Origin: Rhodovibrio sodomensis
Lineage (GTDB): Bacteria > Pseudomonadota > Alphaproteobacteria > Kiloniellales > Rhodovibrionaceae
Assembly: GCF_016583645.1 (NCBI RefSeq)
Contig: NZ_NRRL01000032.1
Span: forward strand, 9,752-54,770
Length of the DNA: 45,019 bases
Direction of reading: 5' to 3'
Part shown: piece after piece, positions 8,865 to 17,341 of the stretch
Layout: every line of letters starts with the position of its first letter
How positions within the stretch are numbered: position 1 is the first letter of the stretch
Made by a program: the position numbers and the translations under genes
Notes under the pieces: model-generated
The model's input: the letters and a program-made list of their open reading frames with translations, nothing else
Databases searched by the model: none
Told to the model about the DNA's origin: nothing

Positions 8865-9818
8865 CTACCGACGGCCGCGGCCGTCGGCGTGCGACCGCAC
8901 CGGCGGGCCGGCGTAGAGATCGCGGACCTTGCGCACGTAGGCCTGGGTTTCCGGGTAGGGTGGGATGCCGCCGTAGCGGTCCACCGTGCCCTCGCCGGCG
9001 TTGTAGGCCGCGAGCGCCGTGTCGAGCTCGCCGTCGAACCGGCGGATCAGCCAGGCCAGGTAGCGCACGCCGCCGGCGACGTTCTGCCGGGCGTCGAACG
9101 GGTCCCGCACGCCGAACCGCGCGGCCGTCGCCGGGATCAGTTGCATCAGGCCCTGCGCGTTCTTCGGACTGACGGCGTTGGCGTCGAACGCGGATTCCAC
9201 CGCGATCACGCTCAACACCAGGTTGGGATCGAGATCGTGGCGCGCCGCGAGCGGGGCGACGATCGCCCGGATCGCGCTCGGCGCGCGCACGGACACGCCG
9301 GCGCCAACACGCGCCTCGCTGCCCGGCAAACGCCCCGGCAAACTCTTCGGCAAACTCCGGCAGGCGGCCCGCGCGGCCGGTCTAACGCTGGGGATCAGGC
9401 TGCGCAGCCCGGCGGCCGCCCGGGAGCCGTGAGCGGCGGCGTGTTCCAGCCAGGCCGCCGCCTGGCGGTCGTCCGCCGGCACGCCGGTGCCGTGCAGGAA
9501 CAGCCAGCCGAGCCGGTAGCCTGCGCCCGGATGCCCGCGCGCCGCCGCCCGGCAGTATAGAGCCGCGGCCGTAGCCGGGTCGCGCCCCGGCGATCGCGCG
9601 TGTTCGGCCCGGTAGGCCGCGCGGTACAGCGCGTCCGCTTCGCCGTCGCCGGTCAGGTGCACGTGCGGGGGAAGCGGGCCGTGCAGCAAATCGGCCGACC
9701 CATTCGCCAGGGCCGCCGGCGAAAGCAGCGTGAGCGCGCAGACGACGGCGCCGGCGGTGCCGCGCAGGCGCCCCACCCTCCATCTCACGCGCAGGTTTCC
9801 CGACACCGGCCTGTCCAA
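8865..9818 (-). CDS. Exported lytic transglycosylase with Sel1-like repeats
   Basis: A roughly 317-residue exported protein. A hydrophobic signal segment (GAVVCALTLLSPAALA) is followed by Sel1/TPR-like helices (CRAAARGHPGAGYRLGWLFLHGTGVPADDRQAAAWLEHAAAHG, about residues 88-130), then an SLT domain. The SLT domain has SVIAVESAFDANAVSPKNAQGLMQLIPATAARFGV, whose glutamate in AVES is the expected catalytic acid, and AAYNAGEGTVDRYGGIPPYPETQAYV. Such enzymes cleave peptidoglycan glycan strands to 1,6-anhydro products in the periplasm. The farthest start is a TTG at 9818; in-frame GTG codons a few residues later are equally plausible and keep the signal peptide. Confidence 0.9.
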   Translation of the reverse strand: MDRPVSGNLRVRWRVGRLRGTAGAVVCALTLLSPAALANGSADLLHGPLPPHVHLTGDGEADALYRAAYRAEHARSPGRDPATAAALYCRAAARGHPGAGYRLGWLFLHGTGVPADDRQAAAWLEHAAAHGSRAAAGLRSLIPSVRPAARAACRSLPKSLPGRLPGSEARVGAGVSVRAPSAIRAIVAPLAARHDLDPNLVLSVIAVESAFDANAVSPKNAQGLMQLIPATAARFGVRDPFDARQNVAGGVRYLAWLIRRFDGELDTALAAYNAGEGTVDRYGGIPPYPETQAYVRKVRDLYAGPPVRSHADGRGRR

Positions 9819-10004
9819 GACGATCGCTCCACGCGGGCGTTACCGCACGACCCAGCTTACGGGAACGACGATAGCAACCCGCGGGCCGCCGGCGCGCCCG
9901 TGCAAGCGCGTTACGCCTTAAGCGACACTGCGCGGCCACGGGCATCAGCTGCACACGGGCAGCAGCGGCCGTACGGTGGACCAACCTGTCGGCGGAAACT
10001 GGCT

Positions 10005-11192
10005 CTAAAGCTCGATCAGCCTGACCCCGCGGCCCTGGGCTGCCAGGGCGAGCTTGCCGTGCTTCAGGCGCAGCGCGTCTTCGCCGAACACTTCCCGGCG
10101 CCAGCCGCGCAGCGCGGCGACGTCGGCGTCGTCGGCGGCGGCGATCTGTTCCAGGTCCTGGCTGGTCGCGACCAGCTTCTGGGCGACGCCGTGCTCCTCG
10201 CACTTGGTCTTCAAGAGCACCTTGAGCAGTTCGATCAGCGGGCCCAGCCCGGGCGGGATGTCGGGCTTGTAGGGCGGCTGCGGCCAGGCTTCCTTGGGCT
10301 GGCCGAGCGCGCTCTCGACCGCGCCCAGCACGCCTTCGCCCAGCCGGCCGCGGGCGAAGTCGGCGCCCAGGCCGCGCGTGCGGGCGAGACTGGCCTGGTC
10401 GCGCGGGGCGTGGGCGGCGATGTCCTGGATCTGCTCGTCGCGGATCACCCGGTTGCGCGGCACGTTGCGCCGCTGCGCCTCGCGCTCCCGCCAGGCCGCG
10501 ACCTCGCGCAGCACGGCGAGGTACTTGCGGTCGCTCGAGCGGGTCTTGAGCCGCTGCCAGGCGAGTTCCGGGTCGGCGCGGTAGGTCGCCGGATCGGTCA
10601 GGATCGCCATCTCCTCGTCCAGCCAGCTGGCCCGGCCGGTGCGCTCCAGCTGCGCCCGGAGCGCATCGTAGATCTGGCGCAGATGGGTGACGTCCGACAG
10701 CGCGTAGTTCAGCTGCTTGTCGGTCAGCGGGCGCTTCGACCAGTCGGCGAAGCGCGAGGACTTGTCGATCTGGGCGCCGACCAGCTTCTTCGCCAGCGTG
10801 TCGTAGCCGACCTGCTCGCCGAAGCCGCAGACCATCGCCGCGACCTGGGTGTCGAAGATCGGCCGCGGCAGGTCGCCGTCCATCAGGTTGTAGAAGATCT
10901 CCATGTCCTGCCGGCCTGAATGGAACACCTTGAGCACGCCCTGGTCGCGCAGCAGGTCGAACAGCGGCTGCATGTCCAGCCCGTCGGCCAGCGCGTCGAT
11001 CGCGGCGACGTTGTCGTCGCCCCCGGCGGCCGCGGCGGCGTCGTCCGCCAGCGGCCCGCCGATCTGGACCAGGCACAGCTTGGGCCAGTAGGTGGTGTCG
11101 CGCAGGAACTCGGTGTCGACCGTGATATACGAAGCGCTACGCAGGCGCGCGCAGAAGTCGGCGAGGGTCTGGCTGTCGGTGATCAGGCTCAT
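10005..11192 (-). CDS. rnd: Ribonuclease D
   Basis: A 395-residue DEDD-family 3'-5' exoribonuclease involved in tRNA 3' maturation. The exonuclease domain contains ITVDTEFLRDTTYWPKLCLVQIG (Exo I, DTE), FDTQVAAMVCGFGEQVGYDTLAKKLVG (Exo II) and NYALSDVTHLRQIYDAL (Exo III, YxxxD). HRDC-type helical domains follow (about residues 205-390) with VPRNRVIRDEQIQDIA. Length is close to the usual 370-390. The start is the ATG at 11192 with AGAGG a few bases upstream. It is transcribed away from aspS, from which it is separated by a 208-bp divergent promoter region. Assignment is firm. Confidence 0.95.
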   Translation of the reverse strand: MSLITDSQTLADFCARLRSASYITVDTEFLRDTTYWPKLCLVQIGGPLADDAAAAAGGDDNVAAIDALADGLDMQPLFDLLRDQGVLKVFHSGRQDMEIFYNLMDGDLPRPIFDTQVAAMVCGFGEQVGYDTLAKKLVGAQIDKSSRFADWSKRPLTDKQLNYALSDVTHLRQIYDALRAQLERTGRASWLDEEMAILTDPATYRADPELAWQRLKTRSSDRKYLAVLREVAAWREREAQRRNVPRNRVIRDEQIQDIAAHAPRDQASLARTRGLGADFARGRLGEGVLGAVESALGQPKEAWPQPPYKPDIPPGLGPLIELLKVLLKTKCEEHGVAQKLVATSQDLEQIAAADDADVAALRGWRREVFGEDALRLKHGKLALAAQGRGVRLIEL

Positions 11193-11400
11193 CGTCCTCT
11201 TCTATACGCGTGTGCGCGGCACTGGGAAACCGCCGATATGGCCGCGGCGCGGGCGGTTCGCGCCGGTTCGCCAGCGCGCCGGCCAGCCGCCGTCGGCGGT
11301 CTCTTGACAGGCGGGCGGGTGCACGGTCTTTTGCCCGCGCTTTCGCGCCCAGCGCAAGGCGCGCGACACCCCGGTCATCCGAAGATTACGAGCGAACGTC

Positions 11401-13284
11401 ATGCATCCCTACCGCACGCACACCTGCGGCGCGTTGCGCGCAGATCACGTCGGCGCGCAGGTCCGCCTGTCGGGCTGGGTCCACCGCAAGCGCGACCACG
11501 GCCAGCTGCTGTTCCTGGACCTGCGCGACGACGACGGTCTGACGCAGGCGGTGATCGACGTCTCCAGCCCGATCTTCCGCGAGGTCGAGCGGATTCGGGT
11601 GGAGAGCGTGGTCTGCGTGACCGGCCAGTGCGTGCGCCGGGATCCGGAGACGGTCAACAGCAAGCTGCCGACCGGCGAGATCGAGGTCCGGGTCGAGCAG
11701 TTCGACGTGCTTTCCGCGGCTGCGCAGGTGCCCCTACAGGTCAACAGCGACGAGGACGCCGGCGAGGAGGTGCGCCTGCGCCACCGCTATCTGGACCTGC
11801 GCCGGGAGCGCATGCACCGCAACATCCAGCTGCGCTCGGAGGTGATCTTCGCGCTCCGGGAGAAGATGGTCGAGCAGGGCTTCCGGGAGTTCCAGACCCC
11901 GATCCTGACCGCCTCCAGCCCCGAGGGCGCGCGCGACTACCTGGTGCCCAGCCGGCTGCACCCGGGGAAGTTCTACGCGCTGCCGCAGGCCCCGCAGATG
12001 TTCAAGCAGCTGCTGATGGTGGCGGGCTTCGACAAGTACTTCCAGATCGCGCCCTGCTTCCGCGACGAGGCGAGCCGCGCCGACCGTTCGCCGGGCGAGT
12101 TCTATCAGCTCGACTTCGAGATGAGCTTCGTCACCCAGGACGACGTGTTCGACGCGATCGAGCCGGTCCTGGCGGGCGTGTTCGAGCAGTTCGGCGGCGG
12201 CCGGACAGTCGACAAGCCGCCGTTCCGGCGCATCCCGTACGACGAGGCGATGCTGACCTACGGCTCCGACAAGCCGGACCTGCGCAATCCGATCCTGCTC
12301 GCCGACGTGACCGAGGCGTTCCGCGGCTCCGGCTTCGGCATCTTCGCCAAGGCGGTCGACAAGGGGTCGGTGGTGCGCGCGGTCCCGGCCCCGGGGGCCG
12401 GCGGCCGGGCGCGCAGCTTCTTCGACAACTTCAACACCTGGGCGCAGCGCCAGGGCAAGGCCGGGCTCGGCTACATCATCTTCGCCGACGATGGCACGCC
12501 CAAGGGCCCGATCGCCAAGAACCTGGAGACCGAGCGCCTGGATCGGATCAAGCAGGCCGCCGGCCTCAAGGCCGGCGACGGCGTGTTCTTCGTCTGCGAC
12601 AAGGCGAGCGAGGCCGCGGCGTTCGCCGGCACGGTGCGCACCGAGGTCGCCAACGCCCTCGAGCTGATCGAGCCGGACTGCTACCGCTTCTGCTGGGTCG
12701 TCGACTTCCCGATGTACGAGTTCGACGAGGAGACCGGGGAGATCGCGTTCTCGCACAACCCCTTCTCGATGCCCCAGGGCGGCATGGAGGCGCTGGAGAC
12801 CCAGGACCCGCTGACCATCAAGGCCTCGCAGTACGACATCGTCTGCAACGGCGTCGAGCTGTCCTCCGGGGCGATCCGTAACCACCTGCCGGAAGTCATG
12901 TACAAGGCCTTCGGGATCGTCGGCTACAGCCAGCAGGAGGTCGACGACCGCTTCTCCGGCCTGATCAACGCGCTCAAGTACGGCGCGCCGCCGCACGGCG
13001 GCTGCGCGCCCGGCATCGACCGGATGATCATGCTGCTGGCCGACGAGCCGAACATCCGCGAGGTCATCCCGTTCCCGATGACCCAGCGGGCCGAGGACCT
13101 GATGATGGGCGCCCCGGCCGACGTCCCGGAAGACCGGCTGAAGGAACTGCACCTGAAGCTCAGTCTGCCGAAAAAGAAGGCCCAGCCGACCGAGGGCGCA
13201 GGCCAGGGCGGCGGCAACAGCGGCAGCGGAGCGCCCGAAGCCGGCAAGGCCGGGGAACCGGGCAAGACCGGCACCGGCGGATGA
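11401..13284 (+). CDS. aspS: Aspartate-tRNA ligase
   Basis: A 627-residue bacterial-type AspRS, which charges tRNA with aspartate. An OB-fold anticodon-binding domain (residues 1-110, [25 protein letters not shown]) is followed by class II motif 2 ([25 protein letters not shown]), the GAD insertion domain (about residues 290-420) and motif 3 ([19 protein letters not shown]). Motif 1 lies around [20 protein letters not shown]. The protein is about 30 residues longer than usual because of a Gly/Ser/Pro-rich disordered tail after residue ~595. Many alphaproteobacterial AspRS also charge tRNA-Asn; this cannot be decided from the sequence alone. Confidence 0.97.
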   Translation: MHPYRTHTCGALRADHVGAQVRLSGWVHRKRDHGQLLFLDLRDDDGLTQAVIDVSSPIFREVERIRVESVVCVTGQCVRRDPETVNSKLPTGEIEVRVEQFDVLSAAAQVPLQVNSDEDAGEEVRLRHRYLDLRRERMHRNIQLRSEVIFALREKMVEQGFREFQTPILTASSPEGARDYLVPSRLHPGKFYALPQAPQMFKQLLMVAGFDKYFQIAPCFRDEASRADRSPGEFYQLDFEMSFVTQDDVFDAIEPVLAGVFEQFGGGRTVDKPPFRRIPYDEAMLTYGSDKPDLRNPILLADVTEAFRGSGFGIFAKAVDKGSVVRAVPAPGAGGRARSFFDNFNTWAQRQGKAGLGYIIFADDGTPKGPIAKNLETERLDRIKQAAGLKAGDGVFFVCDKASEAAAFAGTVRTEVANALELIEPDCYRFCWVVDFPMYEFDEETGEIAFSHNPFSMPQGGMEALETQDPLTIKASQYDIVCNGVELSSGAIRNHLPEVMYKAFGIVGYSQQEVDDRFSGLINALKYGAPPHGGCAPGIDRMIMLLADEPNIREVIPFPMTQRAEDLMMGAPADVPEDRLKELHLKLSLPKKKAQPTEGAGQGGGNSGSGAPEAGKAGEPGKTGTGG

Positions 13285-13330
13285 TCCGGGCGCCGCGGGC
13301 GCAATTGCACCGCTCGGGCGAACCGGCTTC

Positions 13331-13442
13331 GAGCGAAATGCGTGAAGGCTGGATCGGCCTTCTGGCTGAAGTTCGCTCTAACCTTTCGAAGAGAGGGCAC
13401 GATTCAGCTGGAAGGTGTTTCCACCTTTCAGCATCTTGCCCT
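13331..13442. repeat. Composite intergenic element: two ~49-bp palindromes 14 bp apart (copy 2, inverted)
   Basis: Between aspS and the agmatine deiminase gene, palindrome B' (13331-13379, arms GAGCGAA/TTCGCTC with an inner GAAGGC/GCCTTC) is followed by a 14-bp gap and palindrome A' (13394-13442). Read on the minus strand, A' aligns without gaps to 7899-7947 with nine mismatches over 49 positions. The A-14-B architecture is therefore that of copy 1 in opposite orientation. The B units share only their outer AGAGC-like ends. Confidence 0.75.
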
Positions 13443-13477
13443 AGTCTGCCGGGCCGACCGGCAGATCGGAGGACGAG

Positions 13478-14509
13478 GTGGTTTCCCGTACCCCGCGTGA
13501 GGAAGGCTTCCGGATGCCCCCCGAGTGGGCGCCCCACGCCCGCACCTGGATGGCGTGGCCGGTGCGCGAATCGCTCTGGGGCAAGCGGATGGAGAGCGCC
13601 CGCGAGAGTTACGCCGCGGTCGCCCGCGCGATCGCCCGGTTCGAACCGGTCACCGTGATCGCCGAACCGTCGAGCGTGGCCGACGTCTCGCTGTACTGCG
13701 GCAGCGGGGTCGGCTGCCTGCCGATGGAGCACGACGATTCCTGGATGCGCGATGCCGGCCCGACCTTCCTGAGCGACGGCGCGGGCAACATCGCCGGGGT
13801 CGACTGGGTATTCAACGGCTGGGGCGAGCGCTACACGCCCTACGACAAGGACGCCGAACTCGCCCGCCGGCTGTGCGAGCACCTGGATGTCGAGCGTTAC
13901 GAGTCCCGCATGGTGCTGGAAGGCGGGGCGATCCACACGGACGGCGACGGCACGCTGCTGACCACCGAATCGGTGGTGTTCGACCCCGAGCGAAACCCCG
14001 ACATCAGCCGCACCGACGCCGAACGCGAGTTGTGCGCGATGCTGGGGTGCGAACACGTGATCTGGCTGGGCGACGGGCTGACCGACGACGACACCGGCGG
14101 CCACGTCGACAATCTGGCCTGTTTCGTCGCCCCGGGGGTGGTGCTGGCGCTCTCGACCCGGGATTCGCGCGACAGCAACTACGCCGCCCTGCAGGACAAC
14201 ATCGACCGACTGAAAAAGGCGCGCGACGCCAAGGGCCGGCAGCTGGAAGTGATCGAGATCGAGCAGCCCAAGGCGCGCAAGGGCGACCAGGGCGGGCGGC
14301 TCGCGCTGTCCTACCTGAATTTCTACCTGACCAACGCCGGCGTGATCGTCCCGCAGTTCGAGGACGCCCGCGACGACGCGGCGCTGGAGACGATCGCCAG
14401 GGCCTTCCCCAGGCGCGAGGCGGTCCCGGTGGTCGCCACCGACCTGGTCCACGGCGGCGGCGGCCTGCACTGCATCACCCAGCAGCAGCCCACGGGCGTT
14501 ATGGAGTAG
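13478..14509 (+). CDS. aguA: Agmatine deiminase family protein
   Basis: A 343-residue guanidine-modifying enzyme of the agmatine/peptidyl-arginine deiminase family, converting agmatine to N-carbamoylputrescine and ammonia in putrescine synthesis. Recognisable blocks are MPPEWAPHARTWMAWPVRESLWG, DDSWMRDAGPTF, LEGGAIHTDGDGTLLTTE, LGDGLTDDDTGGHVDNLACF (catalytic Asp/His region) and the C-terminal GGGGLHCITQQQP with the nucleophilic Cys332. The GTG at 13478 has GGAGG close upstream; the next in-frame Met (MPPEW) is a possible alternative. It stands alone on its strand, with palindromic repeats before and after it. Confidence 0.92.
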   Translation: MVSRTPREEGFRMPPEWAPHARTWMAWPVRESLWGKRMESARESYAAVARAIARFEPVTVIAEPSSVADVSLYCGSGVGCLPMEHDDSWMRDAGPTFLSDGAGNIAGVDWVFNGWGERYTPYDKDAELARRLCEHLDVERYESRMVLEGGAIHTDGDGTLLTTESVVFDPERNPDISRTDAERELCAMLGCEHVIWLGDGLTDDDTGGHVDNLACFVAPGVVLALSTRDSRDSNYAALQDNIDRLKKARDAKGRQLEVIEIEQPKARKGDQGGRLALSYLNFYLTNAGVIVPQFEDARDDAALETIARAFPRREAVPVVATDLVHGGGGLHCITQQQPTGVME

Positions 14510-14516
14510 GGATATC

Positions 14517-14642
14517 CCCTCTCCCATGAGGGGAGAGGGCGGGGCCCGCGCGCCGCTTGGCGCGTGGGCGGGTGAGGGTGGCACTCCTCGCCGTAGGCCG
14601 GGGAGTTGCACCCGCAACGTCCTCTCCCCTCAAGGGAGAGGG
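14517..14642. repeat. Palindromic repeat pair (CCCTCTCCC/GGGAGAGGG family)
   Basis: Two hairpins in opposite orientation bracket a GC-rich centre. The first has a 9-bp stem (14517-14525 with 14531-14539) and loop ATGAG. The second has an 8-bp stem (14621-14628 with 14634-14641) and loop CTCAA. Between them, GGGTGGCACTCC and GGGGAGTTGCACCC can pair imperfectly. The right end reads GGGAGAGGGACCCGCCG, matching the right end of the hairpin at 26378-26402. The element begins eight bases after the aguA stop. Confidence 0.65.
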
Positions 14643-14691
14643 ACCCGCCGAAACGACCGCTTAACGCCCGCGATCGGATGCGGACCTTTGC

Positions 14692-15065
14692 GCGGCAACT
14701 CGTACACATCTGTCGCAACAGGGAAAGTGGCGGGGCATTCTGTTGCGAGGGGCCCCGCCGGAACCCCACCAGCGGATGCTAAACCCGCTGGGATTAGAGG
14801 TGGAGTTCACCTCCGCTGCTTACGCAGCGGCGGCCATCTCCGGAGCAGCGTTATCGTTCGCAACTCTCTGATGGTCCGATGACGGCGGTACCATGCCGGG
14901 TACAAACCTGACCTTTTCCCGCCTGTCGAGCCTGTTTCGGCCCCATGGGGCCGGCGCCGCCCGAGGCGGGCGCCGGCGTGTCTGGTGGAGCCGCCGGGTA
15001 CTGCCCCCGGGTCCAGTACGAGTAGTTAGTGAGGCGTTCAGCACCATCACCCGGTGCGACCGGGC
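14692..15065 (-). ncRNA. ssrA: tmRNA, circularly permuted two-piece form
   Basis: Transcribed leftward. The acceptor piece (about 15065 to 14983) begins with the hairpin CCCGGT/ACCGGG, has a T-arm CCGGG/CCCGG with loop GGCAGTA, and ends CTCCACCA. A stable hairpin spacer (14982-14945) is removed on maturation. The coding piece starts at 14944 with GGGGCCG. This pairs with CGGCTCC of the acceptor end to give a 7-bp stem with the G3-U70 pair needed by alanyl-tRNA synthetase. The tag frame at 14861-14820 encodes ANDNAAPEMAAAA then TAA. Downstream is an H-type pseudoknot (stem 1 at 14752-14759/14729-14736, stem 2 at 14740-14747/14714-14721). GTACGAGT at the coding-piece 3' end pairs with ACTCGTAC in the acceptor piece (15016-15023), holding the pieces together. 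The outer ends are approximate. Confidence 0.95.
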
Positions 15066-15071
15066 ACTTTC

Positions 15072-15101
15072 ATAGATGCGTCATCCGGCGCGCGAATTCA
15101 A
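15072..15101 (-). promoter_or_regulatory. ssrA promoter
   Basis: On the minus strand TTGAAT (15101-15096) and ATCTAT (15077-15072) are separated by 18 bases and resemble -35 and -10 hexamers. The predicted start near 15065 coincides with the 5' hairpin of the acceptor piece, which supports the call. Confidence 0.6.
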
Positions 15102-15173
15102 GCCCGCAGTCGAAGGGCGGGCGCAGATCGGGCGACGCATCTTCGTATCGGCGCATCAGGGCGGGGCGCGGGG

Positions 15174-15884
15174 TCAGGCGGTCTTTTGCCGGTAGAGGTC
15201 GAGGTCGGCTGTCCGCAGCAGCGCCTCGACCTCGCTGCCGGGCTCGTAGCGGGCCTGACCCAGGGTGGCGCGGACCGGGATTCGGCAATTCTGATGCTGC
15301 ACCACCAGCTGCGAGAGCGCGGTGCGCAGGCGTAGGACGCGCGGCTGCACCGCCACGGGATCGGCGTTCGACAGCAGCACGGCGAACTCGTCGCCGCCGA
15401 GCCGGCCGGTGGCATCGTTCTGCCGCACCGCGCCGTTGAGGACCCCGCCGATAGCGGCCAGCACGGCGTCGCCCGCGCCGTGGCCGTAGGTGTCGTTGAT
15501 CCGCTTGAAGTGGTCCAGGTCGACCAGCATCAGGATGCCGGTCTCGCCGTCGCGCTCGGCGCGCGCCAGCGCCTTGGACAGCTCGCGGCGGAACCCCCGG
15601 CGGTTGTGCAGACCGGTCAGCTCGTCGGTGACCGACAGGCTCTCCAGATGATCCAGCCGGGCGGCGTGCTCGGCCAGCGTCGCCTCGACGTGTTCGGCCG
15701 CTTCGCTCAGGCGGGCAAGGGCGGTTTCCCATTCGCTCTGTCCGTGCAGGCCGGCCTGCCGGGTCAGGCGCATCAGATGATCCAGCGTTTCCCCGAGCTG
15801 CGATTGGCTAGTCGGTGCTTCGTCCTTCAGTTGTCGAAAGGCATGGATCGTCGCGGTCGCAGTCGCGGCGTCGTTCGCTGCCAT
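15174..15884 (-). CDS. Diguanylate cyclase (GGDEF)
   Basis: A soluble protein of about 236 residues that should make cyclic di-GMP from two GTP. The first 80 residues are helical with no recognised sensor domain. The GGDEF domain begins at SVTDELTGLHNRRGFRREL and contains LMLVDLDHFKRINDTYGHGAGDAVL and the active-site RLGGDEFAVLL. RQND five residues before GGDEF is an RxxD inhibitory site, so product inhibition is expected. I prefer the ATG at 15884 (MAANDAAT); an in-frame TTG at 15920 would add 12 unremarkable residues. Upstream on its strand is an AT-rich promoter-like stretch around 15985-16020. Its stop lies about 75 bases from the ssrA promoter. No transmembrane segment is evident. Confidence 0.92.
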   Translation of the reverse strand: MAANDAATATATIHAFRQLKDEAPTSQSQLGETLDHLMRLTRQAGLHGQSEWETALARLSEAAEHVEATLAEHAARLDHLESLSVTDELTGLHNRRGFRRELSKALARAERDGETGILMLVDLDHFKRINDTYGHGAGDAVLAAIGGVLNGAVRQNDATGRLGGDEFAVLLSNADPVAVQPRVLRLRTALSQLVVQHQNCRIPVRATLGQARYEPGSEVEALLRTADLDLYRQKTA

Positions 15885-16113
15885 AGCCGATTCACCCCGT
15901 TTGGTTCGCCCCCGGCCCAACCCCCGGCGGCCTCACGCGTCCGGTTGGTTAAGCAAACGCCGTGCCAGGCCAGAAAGCGGCATTAAGGGTTAATAGGGGG
16001 TATACCTGGGCAATTCTTGCCGCGGCGGACGCGGGAACTGGAAACGACTTGCCGACCATGGCAGGCAACCCACCGGCGTCGCGTTGCGACAAAGCGGGGC
16101 CCGACCTCGCGGC

Positions 16114-17079
16114 TCAGGCGACCCGGTCGGGCGCTTCGCGGCCGGTGAACAGGGCGTCCAGGTTGTCCAGGCACTTGAAGCCCATGGCGTTGCGCGTCTC
16201 CACGGTGGCCGATCCCAGGTGCGGCAGCAGGTAGGCGTTGTCCAGGTCGTAATAACCCGGATGCAGGTCCGGCTCGCCGGCGAACACGTCCAGCCCGGCG
16301 GCGGCGACCCGCGCGCGCTTGAGGGCGTCGATCAGGGCCGCGTCGTCGACCACGTCGCCGCGCGAGGTGTTGATGACCACGCTCGGCGCCGGCAGCGTCT
16401 CGATCCGCTGGGCGTTCAGGAAGCCCTGCGTTTCCGGGGTTGCCGGGCAGTGCAGCGACAGCACGTCGGCGACCTCGAGCAGCTGGTCGGGCGTGTCGTG
16501 GTAGACCGCCCCCTGTTCCTGGTCGGCCGGCAGGCGCGTGCGGTTGTGGTAATGGATCTCCATGCCGAAGGCGCGCGCCCGCGCCGCCGTGGCCTGGCCG
16601 ATCCGGCCCATGCCGAAGATCGCCAGCCGCCGTCCGCTCAGCTCCAGGCCGATCAGCTGGGTCGGCTTCCAGCCGTCCCATTCGCGCCGGCGCAGCAGCT
16701 TCTGGCCCTCCCAGGCGCGCCGGCAAGCGCCCAGGATCAGCAGCATCGCGATCTCGGCGGTGGCCTCGGTCAAAACCCCCGGGGTGTTGGTGACCGCGAT
16801 CCCGCGCTGCTTCGCCGCGTCCAGGTCGACGTGGTTGGTGCCGACCGAAAAGCAGGCGATCGCGCGCACGCTGTCGGGCAGGCGCTGGATCAGCTCCGCG
16901 CCCATCTTGTCCGGCGGGGTCACGATCAGCGCGTCCATCCCGTCGGCGTGCGCGACCAGTTGGTCGGCGCTGAGCGCGCTGTCGGCGGTGTTGACGGTCG
17001 CGTCGTAGTCGCGCTGCAGGCGGTCGGTGACGGCCTCGGGCACGCGGCGGGTGACGAAGATGCGCGGCTTGGCGGACAC
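16114..17079 (-). CDS. D-2-hydroxyacid dehydrogenase (glyoxylate/hydroxypyruvate reductase type)
   Basis: A 321-residue NAD(P)-dependent oxidoreductase. The split substrate domain starts PRIFVTRRVPEAV. The nucleotide-binding domain has LAIFGMGRIGQATAARARAFGMEIHYHNR (GxGxxG, about residues 150-180), and the catalytic set appears as NTSRGDVVDDAAL (Arg), DVFAGEPDLHP (Glu) and LPHLGSAT (His). The family reduces glyoxylate, hydroxypyruvate or related 2-keto acids, and the HLGSAT form is common in glyoxylate reductases. The start is the GTG at 17079 because the conserved fold begins immediately after it and GGAG lies upstream; the open frame extends farther but the extra residues look like non-coding sequence. 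Exact substrate unresolved. Confidence 0.9.
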   Translation of the reverse strand: MSAKPRIFVTRRVPEAVTDRLQRDYDATVNTADSALSADQLVAHADGMDALIVTPPDKMGAELIQRLPDSVRAIACFSVGTNHVDLDAAKQRGIAVTNTPGVLTEATAEIAMLLILGACRRAWEGQKLLRRREWDGWKPTQLIGLELSGRRLAIFGMGRIGQATAARARAFGMEIHYHNRTRLPADQEQGAVYHDTPDQLLEVADVLSLHCPATPETQGFLNAQRIETLPAPSVVINTSRGDVVDDAALIDALKRARVAAAGLDVFAGEPDLHPGYYDLDNAYLLPHLGSATVETRNAMGFKCLDNLDALFTGREAPDRVA

Positions 17080-17341
17080 GGGCGGTCGCTCCACTTTTGT
17101 CAACGCTGCCCGGAGGCGGGCGCATGGCCGCGCGCCGAATCGGCCTGGTACCGGCATCGGCCGCGCGGCGTGTCGCTTGGCCCCCGGGTCTGCTAGGGTC
17201 CCGCCTACCTTAGCTGCGGTGGGCCGGGTGGCGAAAGACGCGAACCGGGCCCGGCCCAGGTGCCGCGCCGGCCCGGCCACGGGCGAGGGCCGTCAAGCCA
17301 GGCGATCGCAGGCGCCGACCGTTCACAGAGATCCGGGTGTC

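Noticed and set aside
9819..10004. tRNA or small RNA between the lytic transglycosylase and rnd genes
   Set aside because: No cloverleaf, T-arm consensus or terminator-like hairpin with T tract could be found.
14820..15050. 76-codon minus-strand frame ending in ANDNAAPEMAAAA as a protein gene
   Set aside because: Only the last part is translated, as the tmRNA tag; the upstream codons are tmRNA acceptor, spacer and pseudoknot sequence.
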